Source: DAISVY01 sp036826635
GTDB taxonomy: Bacteria; Zixibacteria; MSB-5A5; GN15; FEB-12
DNA length: 52,397 nt
Reading direction: 5' to 3'
NCBI GenBank assembly: GCA_036826635.1
Contig: DAISVY010000013.1
Location: 1-52,397 of the forward strand
The translations under genes were made by a program, and so were the position numbers. This document shows positions 1-8,176 of this stretch, piece after piece (positions within the stretch are counted from its first letter, which is position 1; the number at the start of each line of letters is the position of its first letter). The notes under the pieces were generated by a model that had not been told where the DNA came from, did no database searches, and saw only the letters and a list, made by a program, of their open reading frames with translations.

Positions 1-32
1 TCAGCCTGGCGCCTCTGCCCGCCTGCCCGTAA
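1..32 (+). CDS. 3' end of a dockerin-module protein (partial)
   Basis: Only the last codons are inside the window. Read with the first full codon at position 3, they give SLAPLPACP followed by tandem stops (TAA TAA at 30-35). The two bases before fit the end of an Ile codon. This ending matches the C-terminus of the subtilase at 27397-29133 (ISLTPLPACQ), so it is probably the end of another secreted protein with the same dockerin-like module. A strong terminator follows at 60-98. The match is short, so the assignment is inference. Confidence 0.5.
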   Translation, partial: SLAPLPACP

Positions 33-59
33 TAAAAAAACGGATGGCTCGGAAATACG

Positions 60-98
60 CGGCTCGGCGGTTATCTTGAACCGCCGGGCCGTTTTTTT
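60..98 (+). terminator. Rho-independent terminator
   Basis: A 13-bp stem (60-72 with 79-91, one G-U pair) closes a 6-nt loop and is followed by seven T residues. It lies directly after the partial gene at the left edge and ends that transcript before the radical SAM gene. Confidence 0.85.
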
Positions 99-200
99 AT
101 CGGGAAATGATGACTGCCGGTTGTCGAAAGACTATTGTTTCTTTATTTTATATGTCGGCAAGGAAAGAAAAAATCGTCCGACGGGAAGGTAAGAAGGATA

Positions 201-1139
201 GTGGACCGCATTACGGCTGACATATTCAACCGTCTGAGAGATTGTCGGTTTTGTCCTCGCGATTGCGGGGTTGACCGACTCGGGGGAGAACTGGGTTACT
301 GTGGCAGCGGCGCCGGGCTGTGTGTGGCTTCGGTGTGTAAACACCAGGGGGAGGAGCCGGTGATATCGGGCCGGTACGGAATCGCCAACGTTTTCTTCAG
401 CGGTTGCAATATGCGCTGTATGTTCTGTCAAAATTTTCAGATCAGCCGTCATGGTCTGCGAACCGATGATCATCAGCCGGAACTTCCCGGGGTCATCGCG
501 GAAATCGAAGCCATCCTCGATGCCGGGGCCAGTCTGGTGGGGTTTGTTTCCCCGTCGCATGTGTTTCCTCAGATGCGTGCGATTATCAATGCTCTGCATG
601 AACGTGGTCGCAACCCGGGTTTTGTCTACAACACTAACGGCTATGACAAGAAAGAGACGATAGCCTCTCTGGATGGGATCATTGACGTCTGGTTGCCCGA
701 TTTGAAATACGTGGACGACAGCCTGGCGGTGAGATACTCCGATGCTCCCGATTATCCTGCTGTTGCCGGGGTGGCCATAAGGGAGATGTACCGGCAGGTG
801 GGGTCATCCGTTCGGCTCGACGATCAGGGGAGTATTGAGCGCGGCCTGGTTATTCGTCACCTTGTTCTTCCGGGTGAGGTGGAGAACTCGCGAGCGGTTC
901 TGCGCTGGATAGCGGAGAACCTTTCTGTCGATGTTCATATATCATTGATGTCGCAGTATTACCCGGCTGCGGATGCTGTCGGGCATTCCGGGCTTGGTCG
1001 TTCTTTGCATCGCGACGAATACGAGCAGGTAGTCGAAGAGTTTTACAAGCTGGGCTTTCACCGGGGCTGGATTCAGGAAATGGACAGCCCGGGACACTAT
1101 CGCCCCGATTTTCACAACGACCATCCATTCGAGCTATAG
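201..1139 (+). CDS. PflX-like radical SAM protein
   Basis: This cytoplasmic iron-sulfur enzyme of the COG1313 type is related to pyruvate-formate-lyase activating enzyme. The radical SAM motif CNMRCMFC gives the CxxxCxxC ligands at about residues 69, 73 and 76. An N-terminal cysteine cluster (CRFCPRDCGV, then GYCG) is typical of this subfamily. I chose GTG at 201 because AGAAGG sits just upstream; an in-frame TTG at 135 would add 22 residues with no homologous look. At 312 aa it has the usual family length. The substrate is unknown: no glycyl-radical enzyme or other obvious partner lies nearby. It converges with the UPF0316 gene with only 8 bp between the stops. Confidence 0.85.
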   Translation: MDRITADIFNRLRDCRFCPRDCGVDRLGGELGYCGSGAGLCVASVCKHQGEEPVISGRYGIANVFFSGCNMRCMFCQNFQISRHGLRTDDHQPELPGVIAEIEAILDAGASLVGFVSPSHVFPQMRAIINALHERGRNPGFVYNTNGYDKKETIASLDGIIDVWLPDLKYVDDSLAVRYSDAPDYPAVAGVAIREMYRQVGSSVRLDDQGSIERGLVIRHLVLPGEVENSRAVLRWIAENLSVDVHISLMSQYYPAADAVGHSGLGRSLHRDEYEQVVEEFYKLGFHRGWIQEMDSPGHYRPDFHNDHPFEL

Positions 1140-1147
1140 AAGTGTGA

Positions 1148-1735
1148 TCATTTGCCTTTGCGGAACCAGTGAAACGGGCCCTTCAAATGACGGGCCAGCG
1201 GTCCTCTGATTCCGGCAGGGGAATCATGTTTGGCCGAGCGCACGTCCTCAACCGTGTAAAAGGCATTGGGGTTGAATTCCTTGACCGTCCGTAAAACCTG
1301 ATTCAGGGCCGATCTCGGGATGATGGTAAAGACAACCGTTTTGCTGCCGAGAGTTCCCTGTGCGTCGAGGTATGTTACTTTGTGTCCCTGGGCAATCAGG
1401 TACATGACCAGGTCGGATGCCTCGCGGGGGACGATTATCCGCACCAGAACGTATCCGATAGCCAGTTTGCGTTCAATCGATATCCCCAGAAACGTACCGG
1501 TGGCAAAGCCCGCGGCGTAAGCGAGATAATTTTCGATACTGGTCAGGTTGGCCATGATCTGGCTTATCGCCAGCAGCCAGATGGTTATCTCGAGAAAGCC
1601 GAGCACGGCGGCGGCCAGACGCAACCCCCGAGCCACCAGGATTATGCGAATAGTGCCCAGGGTTACATCGACCACGCGGGCCAGAAAAATCAGGACCGGG
1701 ATTGCTTCCTGCGGTATACCGTTCAACTCAAACAT
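1148..1735 (-). CDS. UPF0316 / DUF2179 membrane protein
   Basis: A 195-aa inner-membrane protein. About three hydrophobic segments lie in the first 95 residues (including a stretch with DVTLGTIRIILVARG), then a soluble C-terminal domain of the DUF2179 type (about residues 100-170; motifs ISIERKLAIGYVLVRII and SALNQVLRTVKEFNPNAFYT). This architecture is that of UPF0316, whose function is not established; DUF2179 domains also occur in YitT-type proteins. ATG at 1735 has AGAGG upstream. The gene stands alone and diverges from the CPBP gene across about 220 bp. Confidence 0.85.
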   Translation of the reverse strand: MFELNGIPQEAIPVLIFLARVVDVTLGTIRIILVARGLRLAAAVLGFLEITIWLLAISQIMANLTSIENYLAYAAGFATGTFLGISIERKLAIGYVLVRIIVPREASDLVMYLIAQGHKVTYLDAQGTLGSKTVVFTIIPRSALNQVLRTVKEFNPNAFYTVEDVRSAKHDSPAGIRGPLARHLKGPFHWFRKGK

Positions 1736-1954
1736 CAGTGTCGGCCTCTTTAACCTGTCAGAAATCCCGAGAGCGGTTCCCTTCGATTCACAAGATGCAC
1801 TGCCTTGCTCTTGCTTCCAAGTGAAATCTCAACTCCGCCCGGCCGGTATGACGTATGTCTACAAAGGTTGACAGAAGATTCGTTGTGTAATATCTGAAAG
1901 GAGGGAAGCAGATTTGAAAACCGACATAACGCTTTGTCGAAGGGAGAAGGACCG

Positions 1955-2683
1955 GTGAGCAAATCAGTACGGTTGGTGGTCGGCATCATGATGGGGGCGA
2001 TAATATACTTTGCTGCTCTCTACGGGCTCACATCACTCGGTGTGATCAAGCGACTGGTGGCTTCTTCGCCCATGGATTATGGCGATGTGACTCAGGCCGC
2101 TTACCTGGTGATTTCGCTTGTTCTCATCGGTGTGCTGAGCCGGGGGAATTTCGCGGGTTGGGGTTTTTCCGGGACTCGTCTGAAGCCGCTTATTCAGGCG
2201 GTGCTTATTACCATACCTTTTGAGTTACTGATGATTTTCGCGATTATGGTTACGGCGACTTTCATGAGCGGGCCCGTGGGACCGGGCGGCAGCGGCCCCG
2301 TGGGTGTGATGAGCGAATTTTCCCAAACGGTTATTTCTGTCTGGCTGGTTGCCAGCACCTGCGAGGAGATTCTCTACCGAGGTCTTCTCTACGGTTTTTT
2401 GGCGCCTCTGAAGGAACACGGGTTCAGGCTGATCCGCTGGCACATCAGTTTGCCGGTGACGGTGTGCGCGCTCATGTTCGGGCTGGGCCATTTCTGTTTG
2501 CTCGGGATGATGCCCCTGCCGATAGTCATAAACATTGTGATTTCCTGCATTATCACCGGGTTCATAGCTGGTTATTTTCGCGAGCGCAGCGGCTCTCTCA
2601 TCCCGGCTATTGCCGCCCATATGACGGCCAACATCGTAGGTTATACCGTACCCGGTCTTCTGTCTATGCTGGTCTTCGGATAA
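1955..2683 (+). CDS. CPBP family intramembrane metalloprotease
   Basis: A multi-spanning membrane protein of the CAAX-protease/bacteriocin-processing (CPBP, ABI) family. The expected motifs are present in order: EExxxR (CEEILYRG, with E-E and R about residues 137-142 from this start), then FGLGHF with the second conserved His, and a third near the C-terminus (AIAAHMTANIVG). These are the glutamate and histidine active-site residues of the family. GTG at 1955 is preferred because GGAGAAGGA lies three bases upstream; a TTG at 1934 would include that ribosome site in the coding region. The substrate is unknown. The gene converges with the SMP-30-like gene, with a 10-bp gap. Confidence 0.8.
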   Translation: MSKSVRLVVGIMMGAIIYFAALYGLTSLGVIKRLVASSPMDYGDVTQAAYLVISLVLIGVLSRGNFAGWGFSGTRLKPLIQAVLITIPFELLMIFAIMVTATFMSGPVGPGGSGPVGVMSEFSQTVISVWLVASTCEEILYRGLLYGFLAPLKEHGFRLIRWHISLPVTVCALMFGLGHFCLLGMMPLPIVINIVISCIITGFIAGYFRERSGSLIPAIAAHMTANIVGYTVPGLLSMLVFG

Positions 2684-2693
2684 ACCGCCGAGC

Positions 2694-3545
2694 TCAGAAC
2701 GAAAGTTCGTAGGCAACAACCCGGTTGTCGCTGAACGTCGGAATTACCAGCAGTCGGCGATCCGCCACGAACTCGAAATCGGCCGAGTTGATGCCGTCCT
2801 CTGATGTGTCGAGCAGCACCTTTGCTTTCTTCTCGGGAGCGACCACCTGGGTTTTCCCGCGCCAGTCGGAAATGAGATAGCCGCCGTGACCGTCCGGACG
2901 CAAACCGTCAATAGAACCTACCCCGGCGATTAAGACTTCGATCTGTCGGTTTTTCGGATCGATGCGCAGCAATGACTGACCGGCTCCTGCGAGTAAGCGG
3001 CCGTTTTCGATGCATAAGCCGTTGGGTTCGGTTTGTTCCAGTTCCATCCAAATATCCACCTGACCATCTTTGAGACGGTAAATTCTGTTCGTCTGCGTGT
3101 CCGATATGTAGACGAGCCCGGTCGAGTCGACCGCTATGTCGTTGAGAAAAGAGGCCCCTGGGACGGTATATTCCAGCGCGATACTGTCGTGCTCCACGTC
3201 GATTTGCACCACCCGGTCGATATCGCTTACGTAGAGTCGGTTTTCGAAAAGCGCCATTCCCTTGGGTGCGTCCAGTCCCGTGATCCATGGCGATTCTTTT
3301 ACTTTGCCGTTAAGATCGAGTGTTGAAATGAAACCGTTGCCGTCGTGCGCGGCGGGGGAGCCGTTGATGTTCGATACGTAAAAGATCTCACGCCCCGGGT
3401 CATACAAAACCGATTCGGGGGTTTCGAATCCCTGGGAAGATGACCATTTCTGTTCGATGGTGATTGTCCCTTCCGGTTCGGCCGAGAAGGCGCAGGCGGA
3501 AAGGCTTAGCCCGAGAGTCAGGGTTAAATATCGAATTATTTTCAT
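2694..3545 (-). CDS. SMP-30/NHL-type beta-propeller, exported
   Basis: A 283-aa exported protein. The start at 3545 has GGAGGAT upstream; a frame extension to 3605 lacks such support. The N-terminus carries a signal sequence with a possible lipobox (LSAC) or a signal peptidase I site shortly after (AFSA-EP). The rest is a run of propeller-like blades: motifs such as ESVLYDPGREIFYVSN, APKGMALFENRLYVSDID, LNDIAVDSTGLVYISDT and EPNGLCIENGRLLAGAG recur at about 45-residue spacing, as in SMP-30/gluconolactonase and NHL-like sugar-lactone or ligand-binding propellers. No substrate can be assigned. It follows the serine hydrolase gene on the same strand and may be cotranscribed with it. Confidence 0.75.
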   Translation of the reverse strand: MKIIRYLTLTLGLSLSACAFSAEPEGTITIEQKWSSSQGFETPESVLYDPGREIFYVSNINGSPAAHDGNGFISTLDLNGKVKESPWITGLDAPKGMALFENRLYVSDIDRVVQIDVEHDSIALEYTVPGASFLNDIAVDSTGLVYISDTQTNRIYRLKDGQVDIWMELEQTEPNGLCIENGRLLAGAGQSLLRIDPKNRQIEVLIAGVGSIDGLRPDGHGGYLISDWRGKTQVVAPEKKAKVLLDTSEDGINSADFEFVADRRLLVIPTFSDNRVVAYELSF

Positions 3546-3605
3546 AGCATCCTCCGTTTCAATGTCTCGCTCGGTCGGGGACAAAAGGCCGACGGCTGTC
3601 TCCAT

Positions 3606-4748
3606 TTATTCCGAATATAATCTCAGAAGTTCCGAGGTCACGACCCGGCAGGCTTCTCTGGCGTTTTCGTGCACGGCGTTGATGCAGACCACGACGGCAA
3701 GGTCGGCTTCGTGTTCTACGGTCATCCTGGCGAGGAATGTCCCCCCGCTTCCGCTGTGCCAACTGCATGTTGCCCCGTCGATCGATTCCACGAACCAGCC
3801 CATAGCGTATTGTCCCGACGGCCGGTGCAGAAATCTGATAGTCTCGGCGGGCAGCAGGTTGTCCTTGCCCTGAAGGCCCTGCAGGTGCATCCGGGCGAAT
3901 TGGGCCAGATCGATGATGGACATGTGTACGTCTGTTCCCGGAGCGCATAGATCCGAGTATTTCCAATCGTTGCCGGGAGGATGCGGAATCACCTTCTCCT
4001 CGCCGTGCCAGCGGCCGTGTCCCCATGGTTGATCGGGATCGTCGCGGGCCGGCCAGCCGAAACCTGCCGTGGTCAGACCCAAAGGTTCGAACAAAAGCCG
4101 CGTTATGAGTTCTTCCCAGCTTTGTCCTGTTGCTTCTTCCATCATGGCCGCCGCGATGGCGTACCCGGCGTTAGAATAATTGTACTCTCCCGGTGGAGCG
4201 AAAGGTTTTTGCTGCAATTGCCGGATGGCGAAACGGTGACGGCGTTGTTTTACCGGACCGGGCGGCAACGGGATAGTGTCGAAATCATGAAGGCTATGAG
4301 TGTAGGGGGGAATCCCCGCCCGGTGCATGAGCAGTGCCTGGAGTGTGATACCGTCGAAGGCCGGGTTGATTGAGTCTCGAAGTTCCGGGAAAAGTGCGGC
4401 CGGGGTGGTCGGCCACGAGATTTCGCCTTTCTGGACGAGGAGCGCACCAAGCGTGGCCGTCATCGCTTTGGTAAGGGAGCCGACGTGGAAACAATCGTCG
4501 ATAGTAACCCGGGCACTGTCTCCGCGGCGGCGCACACCCACCGCAGCGGCTTCAAGGATACGATCTGACCGCACAGCCGCGGCCGCAATGGCCGGAAGGT
4601 CGAAGTATGTGCGGGTCCTTTCGAGATATTGCTCCAGCGGTTCGTTTTCTTGCCGGAGAGGAACACCGTCGGCCGCGGAATACTCCGGGCATACGGATAT
4701 CAGGACGCATATAAATAAACAACAGAAACCTGTTCGGATAAACCGCAT
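3606..4748 (-). CDS. Class C beta-lactamase-like serine hydrolase, exported
   Basis: A serine hydrolase of the AmpC/D-alanyl-D-alanine carboxypeptidase/esterase superfamily. All three signature boxes are visible: SLTK (Ser-x-x-Lys, about residues 91-94), YSN (Tyr-x-Asn, about 191-193) and HSG (about 331-333), so it should be catalytically competent. An N-terminal hydrophobic segment (GFCCLFICVLISVCPEYSAA) is a signal peptide, placing it in the periplasm. I start at ATG 4748; GTG at 4760 is also possible and neither has a clear ribosome site. About 380 aa, a normal length for stand-alone members. It could be a peptidase, esterase or amidase; beta-lactam hydrolysis should not be assumed. It lies between the exported protein at 4764-5255 and the propeller gene. 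Confidence 0.85.
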   Translation of the reverse strand: MRFIRTGFCCLFICVLISVCPEYSAADGVPLRQENEPLEQYLERTRTYFDLPAIAAAAVRSDRILEAAAVGVRRRGDSARVTIDDCFHVGSLTKAMTATLGALLVQKGEISWPTTPAALFPELRDSINPAFDGITLQALLMHRAGIPPYTHSLHDFDTIPLPPGPVKQRRHRFAIRQLQQKPFAPPGEYNYSNAGYAIAAAMMEEATGQSWEELITRLLFEPLGLTTAGFGWPARDDPDQPWGHGRWHGEEKVIPHPPGNDWKYSDLCAPGTDVHMSIIDLAQFARMHLQGLQGKDNLLPAETIRFLHRPSGQYAMGWFVESIDGATCSWHSGSGGTFLARMTVEHEADLAVVVCINAVHENAREACRVVTSELLRLYSE

Positions 4749-4763
4749 CGGAAAAAACACGAG

Positions 4764-5255
4764 TTACTGTTTACGGGTCAACTCTCTGGTATTTTTGACA
4801 TCCTTTTCGTCAAACGCGGTTGGGCGTTTCCCGTCGGGCGAATAGCGCATTTCAACCCGGTCGACTGACAGAAAGCGGAAGATGGCGAAGGTGGTTGTCC
4901 ATTCCGCGCCGGGATTGTTGCACTTGTCGAGACACAGATCGATGGTGGGCGGTGTTGCTGTCGTGTCGATTTTATACTCACCGGTCAAAGTCACCTTCAT
5001 ATCGCTCTCTCGGTACTCCGCCCATGAATACGTGCCGTCGTCCGAAAAACTCATGGAACCCGGGGGCAAACTGTCCTGTCCCGGGATTGTCCACTCACCG
5101 ACGATAGCAAGAACCGGATTAATGGTTGTTTCTGACAAAGCCGAACGGCCGCTGTCCGGGGCTTCTTTTGCCGCGACGGTCTCGGGTTGATCCGCGCACC
5201 ACGCCGGGAGAGCGGTAACAAACACCATAACGATTACCCGGGCAAAAAGTCTCAT
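4764..5255 (-). CDS. Exported small protein, lipocalin-like appearance
   Basis: A 163-aa protein with a clear signal peptide (MRLFARVIVMVFVTALPAWC, cleavage near the following Ala-Asp) and an excellent ribosome site (GGAAGGAGAA). The mature part has the pattern VGEWTIPG ... GSMSFSDDGTYSWAEY ... TLTGEYKI ... RVEMRYSPDG, a run of short beta strands resembling lipocalin-like domains that begin with a G-x-W motif. I do not recognise a named family. Two cysteines (CLDKC) are close together. It lies 15 bp from the serine hydrolase gene and is probably in the same transcript. Confidence 0.65.
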   Translation of the reverse strand: MRLFARVIVMVFVTALPAWCADQPETVAAKEAPDSGRSALSETTINPVLAIVGEWTIPGQDSLPPGSMSFSDDGTYSWAEYRESDMKVTLTGEYKIDTTATPPTIDLCLDKCNNPGAEWTTTFAIFRFLSVDRVEMRYSPDGKRPTAFDEKDVKNTRELTRKQ

Positions 5256-5306
5256 GATATTTCTCCTTCCTAATGTGTGACATCCGACAAACTATTGCGC
5301 GATGTG

Positions 5307-5492
5307 TCACCGTCGTTTGATTCTCTCATCCAGTTCCCAGAGGGCGTTGCGGTCACTTTCCCAGTGGAGAGCGGCGTAAGCGGTGTCGTAATCCATCCAC
5401 GAGTACTCCGTATGTTCTTCAGAGAGCCTGATTGACCCATCCTGAACTCGCACGCCGAAGGAGTACTTCGGGATAACCAGAACGTCGTCGCC
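5307..5492 (-). pseudogene. 5'-truncated NUDIX hydrolase remnant
   Basis: The minus strand encodes about 60 residues without a start: DDVLVIPKYSFGV, then LSEEHTEYSWMDY, then ALHWESDRNALWELDERI and the stop at 5307-5309. This is the C-terminal part of dATP-pyrophosphohydrolase-like NUDIX proteins, where an SxEHTEYxW stretch and an LxWxSxxxALWEL stretch are typical. In frame just upstream is a TAG at 5493-5495, and the Nudix box (GX5EX7REUXEEXGU) is missing, so no active enzyme can be made. An ATG with GAGGAG upstream (5499-5501) runs into that TAG after two codons. It follows the nitroreductase gene by about 70 bp. Confidence 0.65.
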
Positions 5493-5561
5493 CTATAGCA
5501 TTCTCCTCACTTGGAAAAAAACACCGACCGGCGCGCGGTGCCAGACAAAAATATACGTCGG

Positions 5562-6398
5562 TTATTTGCGGACGAAGCCTGCCCGCTCTTTGCGTTCCGG
5601 GGCTGGCGGTACTTCATCTTGGGGGTATCCCAGCGGGGTAATGGTCGCGATGTAATGTTCCCCTGGAATATCCAGCCGTTCTTTGACATCATCCCGATCC
5701 ATAGCCGCAATCCAGCATGTTCCCAAACCGTGAAACCAGGCCGCCAGAATGAAGTGATAGGCCGCAATACAGCCGTCCTGCACGTAACGTCCGGACAGTT
5801 TTGGATCGGCACAAATGGCCACGGCCATCGGAGCGCGGGCAATCGGGCCGGTGCTGGCCTCACGCGTCGATGAAAGCCATTCCAGCGTTTCCCGGTCGTA
5901 AATTAGTTTGAAATAGTACGACTGCGTGTTGCGTGCGGTCGGTGCAAAACGGGCAAGCTCCAGAACCGCTTGCAGGGTGTTATCATCGACCGTTTGATCG
6001 GTAAATCTGCGTATGCTGCGCCGTGACAGAAGCAAATCATCACCGGAGCGGTATCCGGCTATCGGATGCTCGAAATGCTGACAATTCACCGGGCGACCTT
6101 CGGGATCTTCGGCGAAAAACTGATAGATGCGATACTTTGTGCTTGCGGAAGGTGTCCCGGTGGCGCGGGATTTGAGTTTTTCGTACATCCGGTCGACTTC
6201 GTCGCGGCTGTCGTAGAAGAACGTCAGCATGGCTTCGGTGTCGGCCTTATCGCGTTTGCAGAAACCGAAAAGAAAATTACCGTGTCGGAAGACCGTACAA
6301 TCGATCTGTTCCAGCCATATTTCGCAGTTCATTACCTCGGTGTAAAACTGTCTGAGGATATCCGGCTGCCGGGTTTTGCAAAACAGTATGCCGCTCAT
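5562..6398 (-). CDS. VOC (glyoxalase-like) - nitroreductase fusion protein
   Basis: A 278-aa two-domain protein. Residues 1 to about 112 resemble a vicinal-oxygen-chelate domain (opening CKTRQPDILRQFYTEVMNC and closing with FFAEDPEGRPVNCQHFEH). Residues about 117-278 are a flavin-dependent nitroreductase: SRRSIRRFTDQTV, LELARFAPTARNTQSYYF and GLGTCWIAAMDRDDVKERL are the expected FMN-binding and core motifs. The start at 6398 has GGAGGA upstream. The stand-alone nitroreductase part is complete though short, as in small SagB/NfnB-like members. The fusion suggests the VOC part supplies or senses a substrate for the reductase. The nearest gene on the same strand is the small unknown at 6473-6799. 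Confidence 0.85.
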   Translation of the reverse strand: MSGILFCKTRQPDILRQFYTEVMNCEIWLEQIDCTVFRHGNFLFGFCKRDKADTEAMLTFFYDSRDEVDRMYEKLKSRATGTPSASTKYRIYQFFAEDPEGRPVNCQHFEHPIAGYRSGDDLLLSRRSIRRFTDQTVDDNTLQAVLELARFAPTARNTQSYYFKLIYDRETLEWLSSTREASTGPIARAPMAVAICADPKLSGRYVQDGCIAAYHFILAAWFHGLGTCWIAAMDRDDVKERLDIPGEHYIATITPLGYPQDEVPPAPERKERAGFVRK

Positions 6399-6472
6399 TT
6401 GCTTTTCCTCCGATGAAATTGATCACCCGGCCGGCAACGGTCGCTTCAGATCCGCCAATACGGTTCTCCCGG

Positions 6473-6799
6473 CTAAACCAGGGCGTTCATGCTGCGGATG
6501 CGGAACTGCTGTGGCCCAACCGTAACGATCCGGCCTTTTCCTTTGAGGTGTCTCAGGGCATGAGAGGCCTCGTCCGGTCTGATCCCCAGCGTTTTCAGGT
6601 CGTCGAAACCGAACGTTTGTTCGGCGCATTCGCTTCTGATAATGTCCCAGATCTGTACCAGGCGGGGGAAGGATGATTCGTCTGGTGTTGCTTCGACTGT
6701 TGCGGTAATCTGTTCGGAAATTACGACACCGGGATGTCGTTCTCTCGGGTCTCCTTCCCTGGGATGCTGCCATCCGGAGTTACCTGTCCCGGAACTCAT
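6473..6799 (-). CDS. Small unknown protein with winged-helix-like C-terminus
   Basis: A 108-aa protein; the start at 6799 has GGGAGGA upstream, which separates it from a longer open frame. The first 45 residues are polar and disordered-looking (SGTGNSGWQHPREGDPRERH). The second half (SFPRLVQIWDIIRSECAEQ, FGFDDLKTLGIRPDEASHAL, HLKGKGRIVTVGPQQFRI) reads as helix-helix-turn-helix-strand-strand, like a winged helix in which GKGRIV and QQFRI form the wing. I do not recognise a family. It could be a small DNA-binding regulator of the nitroreductase gene 75 bp downstream. Confidence 0.5.
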   Translation of the reverse strand: MSSGTGNSGWQHPREGDPRERHPGVVISEQITATVEATPDESSFPRLVQIWDIIRSECAEQTFGFDDLKTLGIRPDEASHALRHLKGKGRIVTVGPQQFRIRSMNALV

Positions 6800-7179
6800 T
6801 TTGTTCCTCCCTGTGCGTTTGCACTTGTGCTGTCCGTCACGTTGTTCGTTCCGCAGGTCAAAAAGCCTTTGCCTTTGACACAAGAAGGCGTGTCCAAATC
6901 CCGGCCTGCGTTGGCTTTGGTTTTTCCGGGGTCCTCCGATTCACAACCGCATCGGTGACGTCGGGAAAATCTTCAGCCATTTGCCAACGATCTTTATACA
7001 AACAAAGTGAGTCACACTATCACGTTTGTCAACGCAAAAACCCCGACGACCTTAAAGTGTTACAGGGTAATGCGTTGTTCCGAGCAATGCGAAGCCCGAC
7101 CAATGAGGCCTGTCCCCATCCGCCAAGCAAGGGAGTGATATTTTAACCTACGGATTCTTGAGATGTCAATTGATTCTGG
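6800..7179. other. Gene-less stretch, 380 bp
   Basis: No open frame here has a plausible start and family-like sequence. The stretch is upstream of the small minus-strand gene at 6473-6799 and downstream of the gene at 7180-7878. A minus-strand TATAAA (6992-6997) has no matching -35 element at normal spacing. I see no RNA gene, terminator or repeat that I would support. Confidence 0.4.
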
Positions 7180-7878
7180 TCAAATCACTTTGACTCGGGT
7201 AGCATTTGTTGCAAGTTCGGCGACGTCCGTGAATACTTCGATTACATACGGCTTGAGTCGTGCGGTTGTGACGCCGAGGTGCTCGTGGATGGTCTCTATC
7301 GCTTTATGCCATTCGTCCACCGATTTTGGCCCGTCCATCTCAAGGTCATTTACGAAATACACGAATACCAGCCATGCCGGGATGTCGTTTAGTTGTCGAA
7401 GCAGGTAGAGATGAGCCAGCCGGTTCGCGTATTGATAATAATTCTCAGTCCAGTTGGACGCCAGGCTGGACCCATAAAACTCCGCCGTTTCGGCCAGGCT
7501 GTCACGAATTAACTCCAGCGGGGGAGAGCTTGCCCGACACGACGAGCGCAGTTCCGAAACGTGGGCTTTGGCTTCGACCAGGAGTATATCTCCACGGCTG
7601 GTTTTGGCTAAACCGTCCCAGGCCGGTCCGCCTTGCGGCCAGAACGAATTGAGGGGTCGTTTGTCTAATTGGGTGAACAGGCGGTCCAGGAATTCATCGT
7701 CCTGGTATTCGGCGAGGCAATCGTCTTCCAGGGGGGATAACCAGTCGATGGTGTCTTCGGTATTTAGTTTGAGGTGTTTTCGGATCGATTCGTCTATGAT
7801 TTTCCGGTCTCGGTTTACCAGGAACTGCAACCATTTTTGGCTGCCTTTCGGTGCTTTTTGTTGAGGGATTTTGGGCAA
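7180..7878 (-). CDS. Unknown protein, possible PD-(D/E)XK nuclease-like fold
   Basis: A 232-aa soluble protein starting at TTG 7878 (GGGGAGAAG upstream). The central part reads PQGGPAWDGLAKTSRGDILLVEAKAHVSEL. The Asp in a turn followed, after a short gap, by a beta strand carrying E-A-K matches the D...(D/E)xK metal-binding motif of restriction-nuclease-like proteins. The flanks are helical (LAETAEFYGSSLASNWTENY, ANRLAHLYLLRQL). I know of no name for the family. It stands alone on the minus strand among orphan genes. A nuclease role would fit either genome defence or DNA repair; a structural match without activity is also possible. Confidence 0.55.
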   Translation of the reverse strand: MPKIPQQKAPKGSQKWLQFLVNRDRKIIDESIRKHLKLNTEDTIDWLSPLEDDCLAEYQDDEFLDRLFTQLDKRPLNSFWPQGGPAWDGLAKTSRGDILLVEAKAHVSELRSSCRASSPPLELIRDSLAETAEFYGSSLASNWTENYYQYANRLAHLYLLRQLNDIPAWLVFVYFVNDLEMDGPKSVDEWHKAIETIHEHLGVTTARLKPYVIEVFTDVAELATNATRVKVI

Positions 7879-8176
7879 AACGTACTTCTCCCCGTGTTAA
7901 TGAGTTATTGATTGATGGATTTACTCCCTAATAATTATTATTCGGTAGGATTGCTCTGAATTTAACAGGCAAAAGACGCATATAACCACCTTCGGGCTTT
8001 GCCTGGATTATCACGAGAGGCGGGGGAGCTTCTGATCGGCGAGATTTGGATCGACGAACCCGGCCCCACGGACCAAACCGCCGCCACCATGTCCCAGACC
8101 GACAAGTCAATAAGGCCGTGCTGGGGGGGAGGGAATATTCTCAGATTGACAGAGCGACTTGCGGTGTGCTAACGGT
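7879..8176. other. Gene-less stretch, about 300 bp
   Basis: This separates two minus-strand genes. Open frames on either strand are short and lack ribosome sites. The part near 7890-7960 is AT-rich (upstream of the possible nuclease gene) and may hold its promoter, but no hexamer pair stood out. Confidence 0.35.

Noticed and set aside
3606..4748. Calling the serine hydrolase an antibiotic-resistance beta-lactamase
   Set aside because: The three boxes define the superfamily, which also includes esterases, peptidases and amidases; nothing in the sequence singles out beta-lactam hydrolysis.
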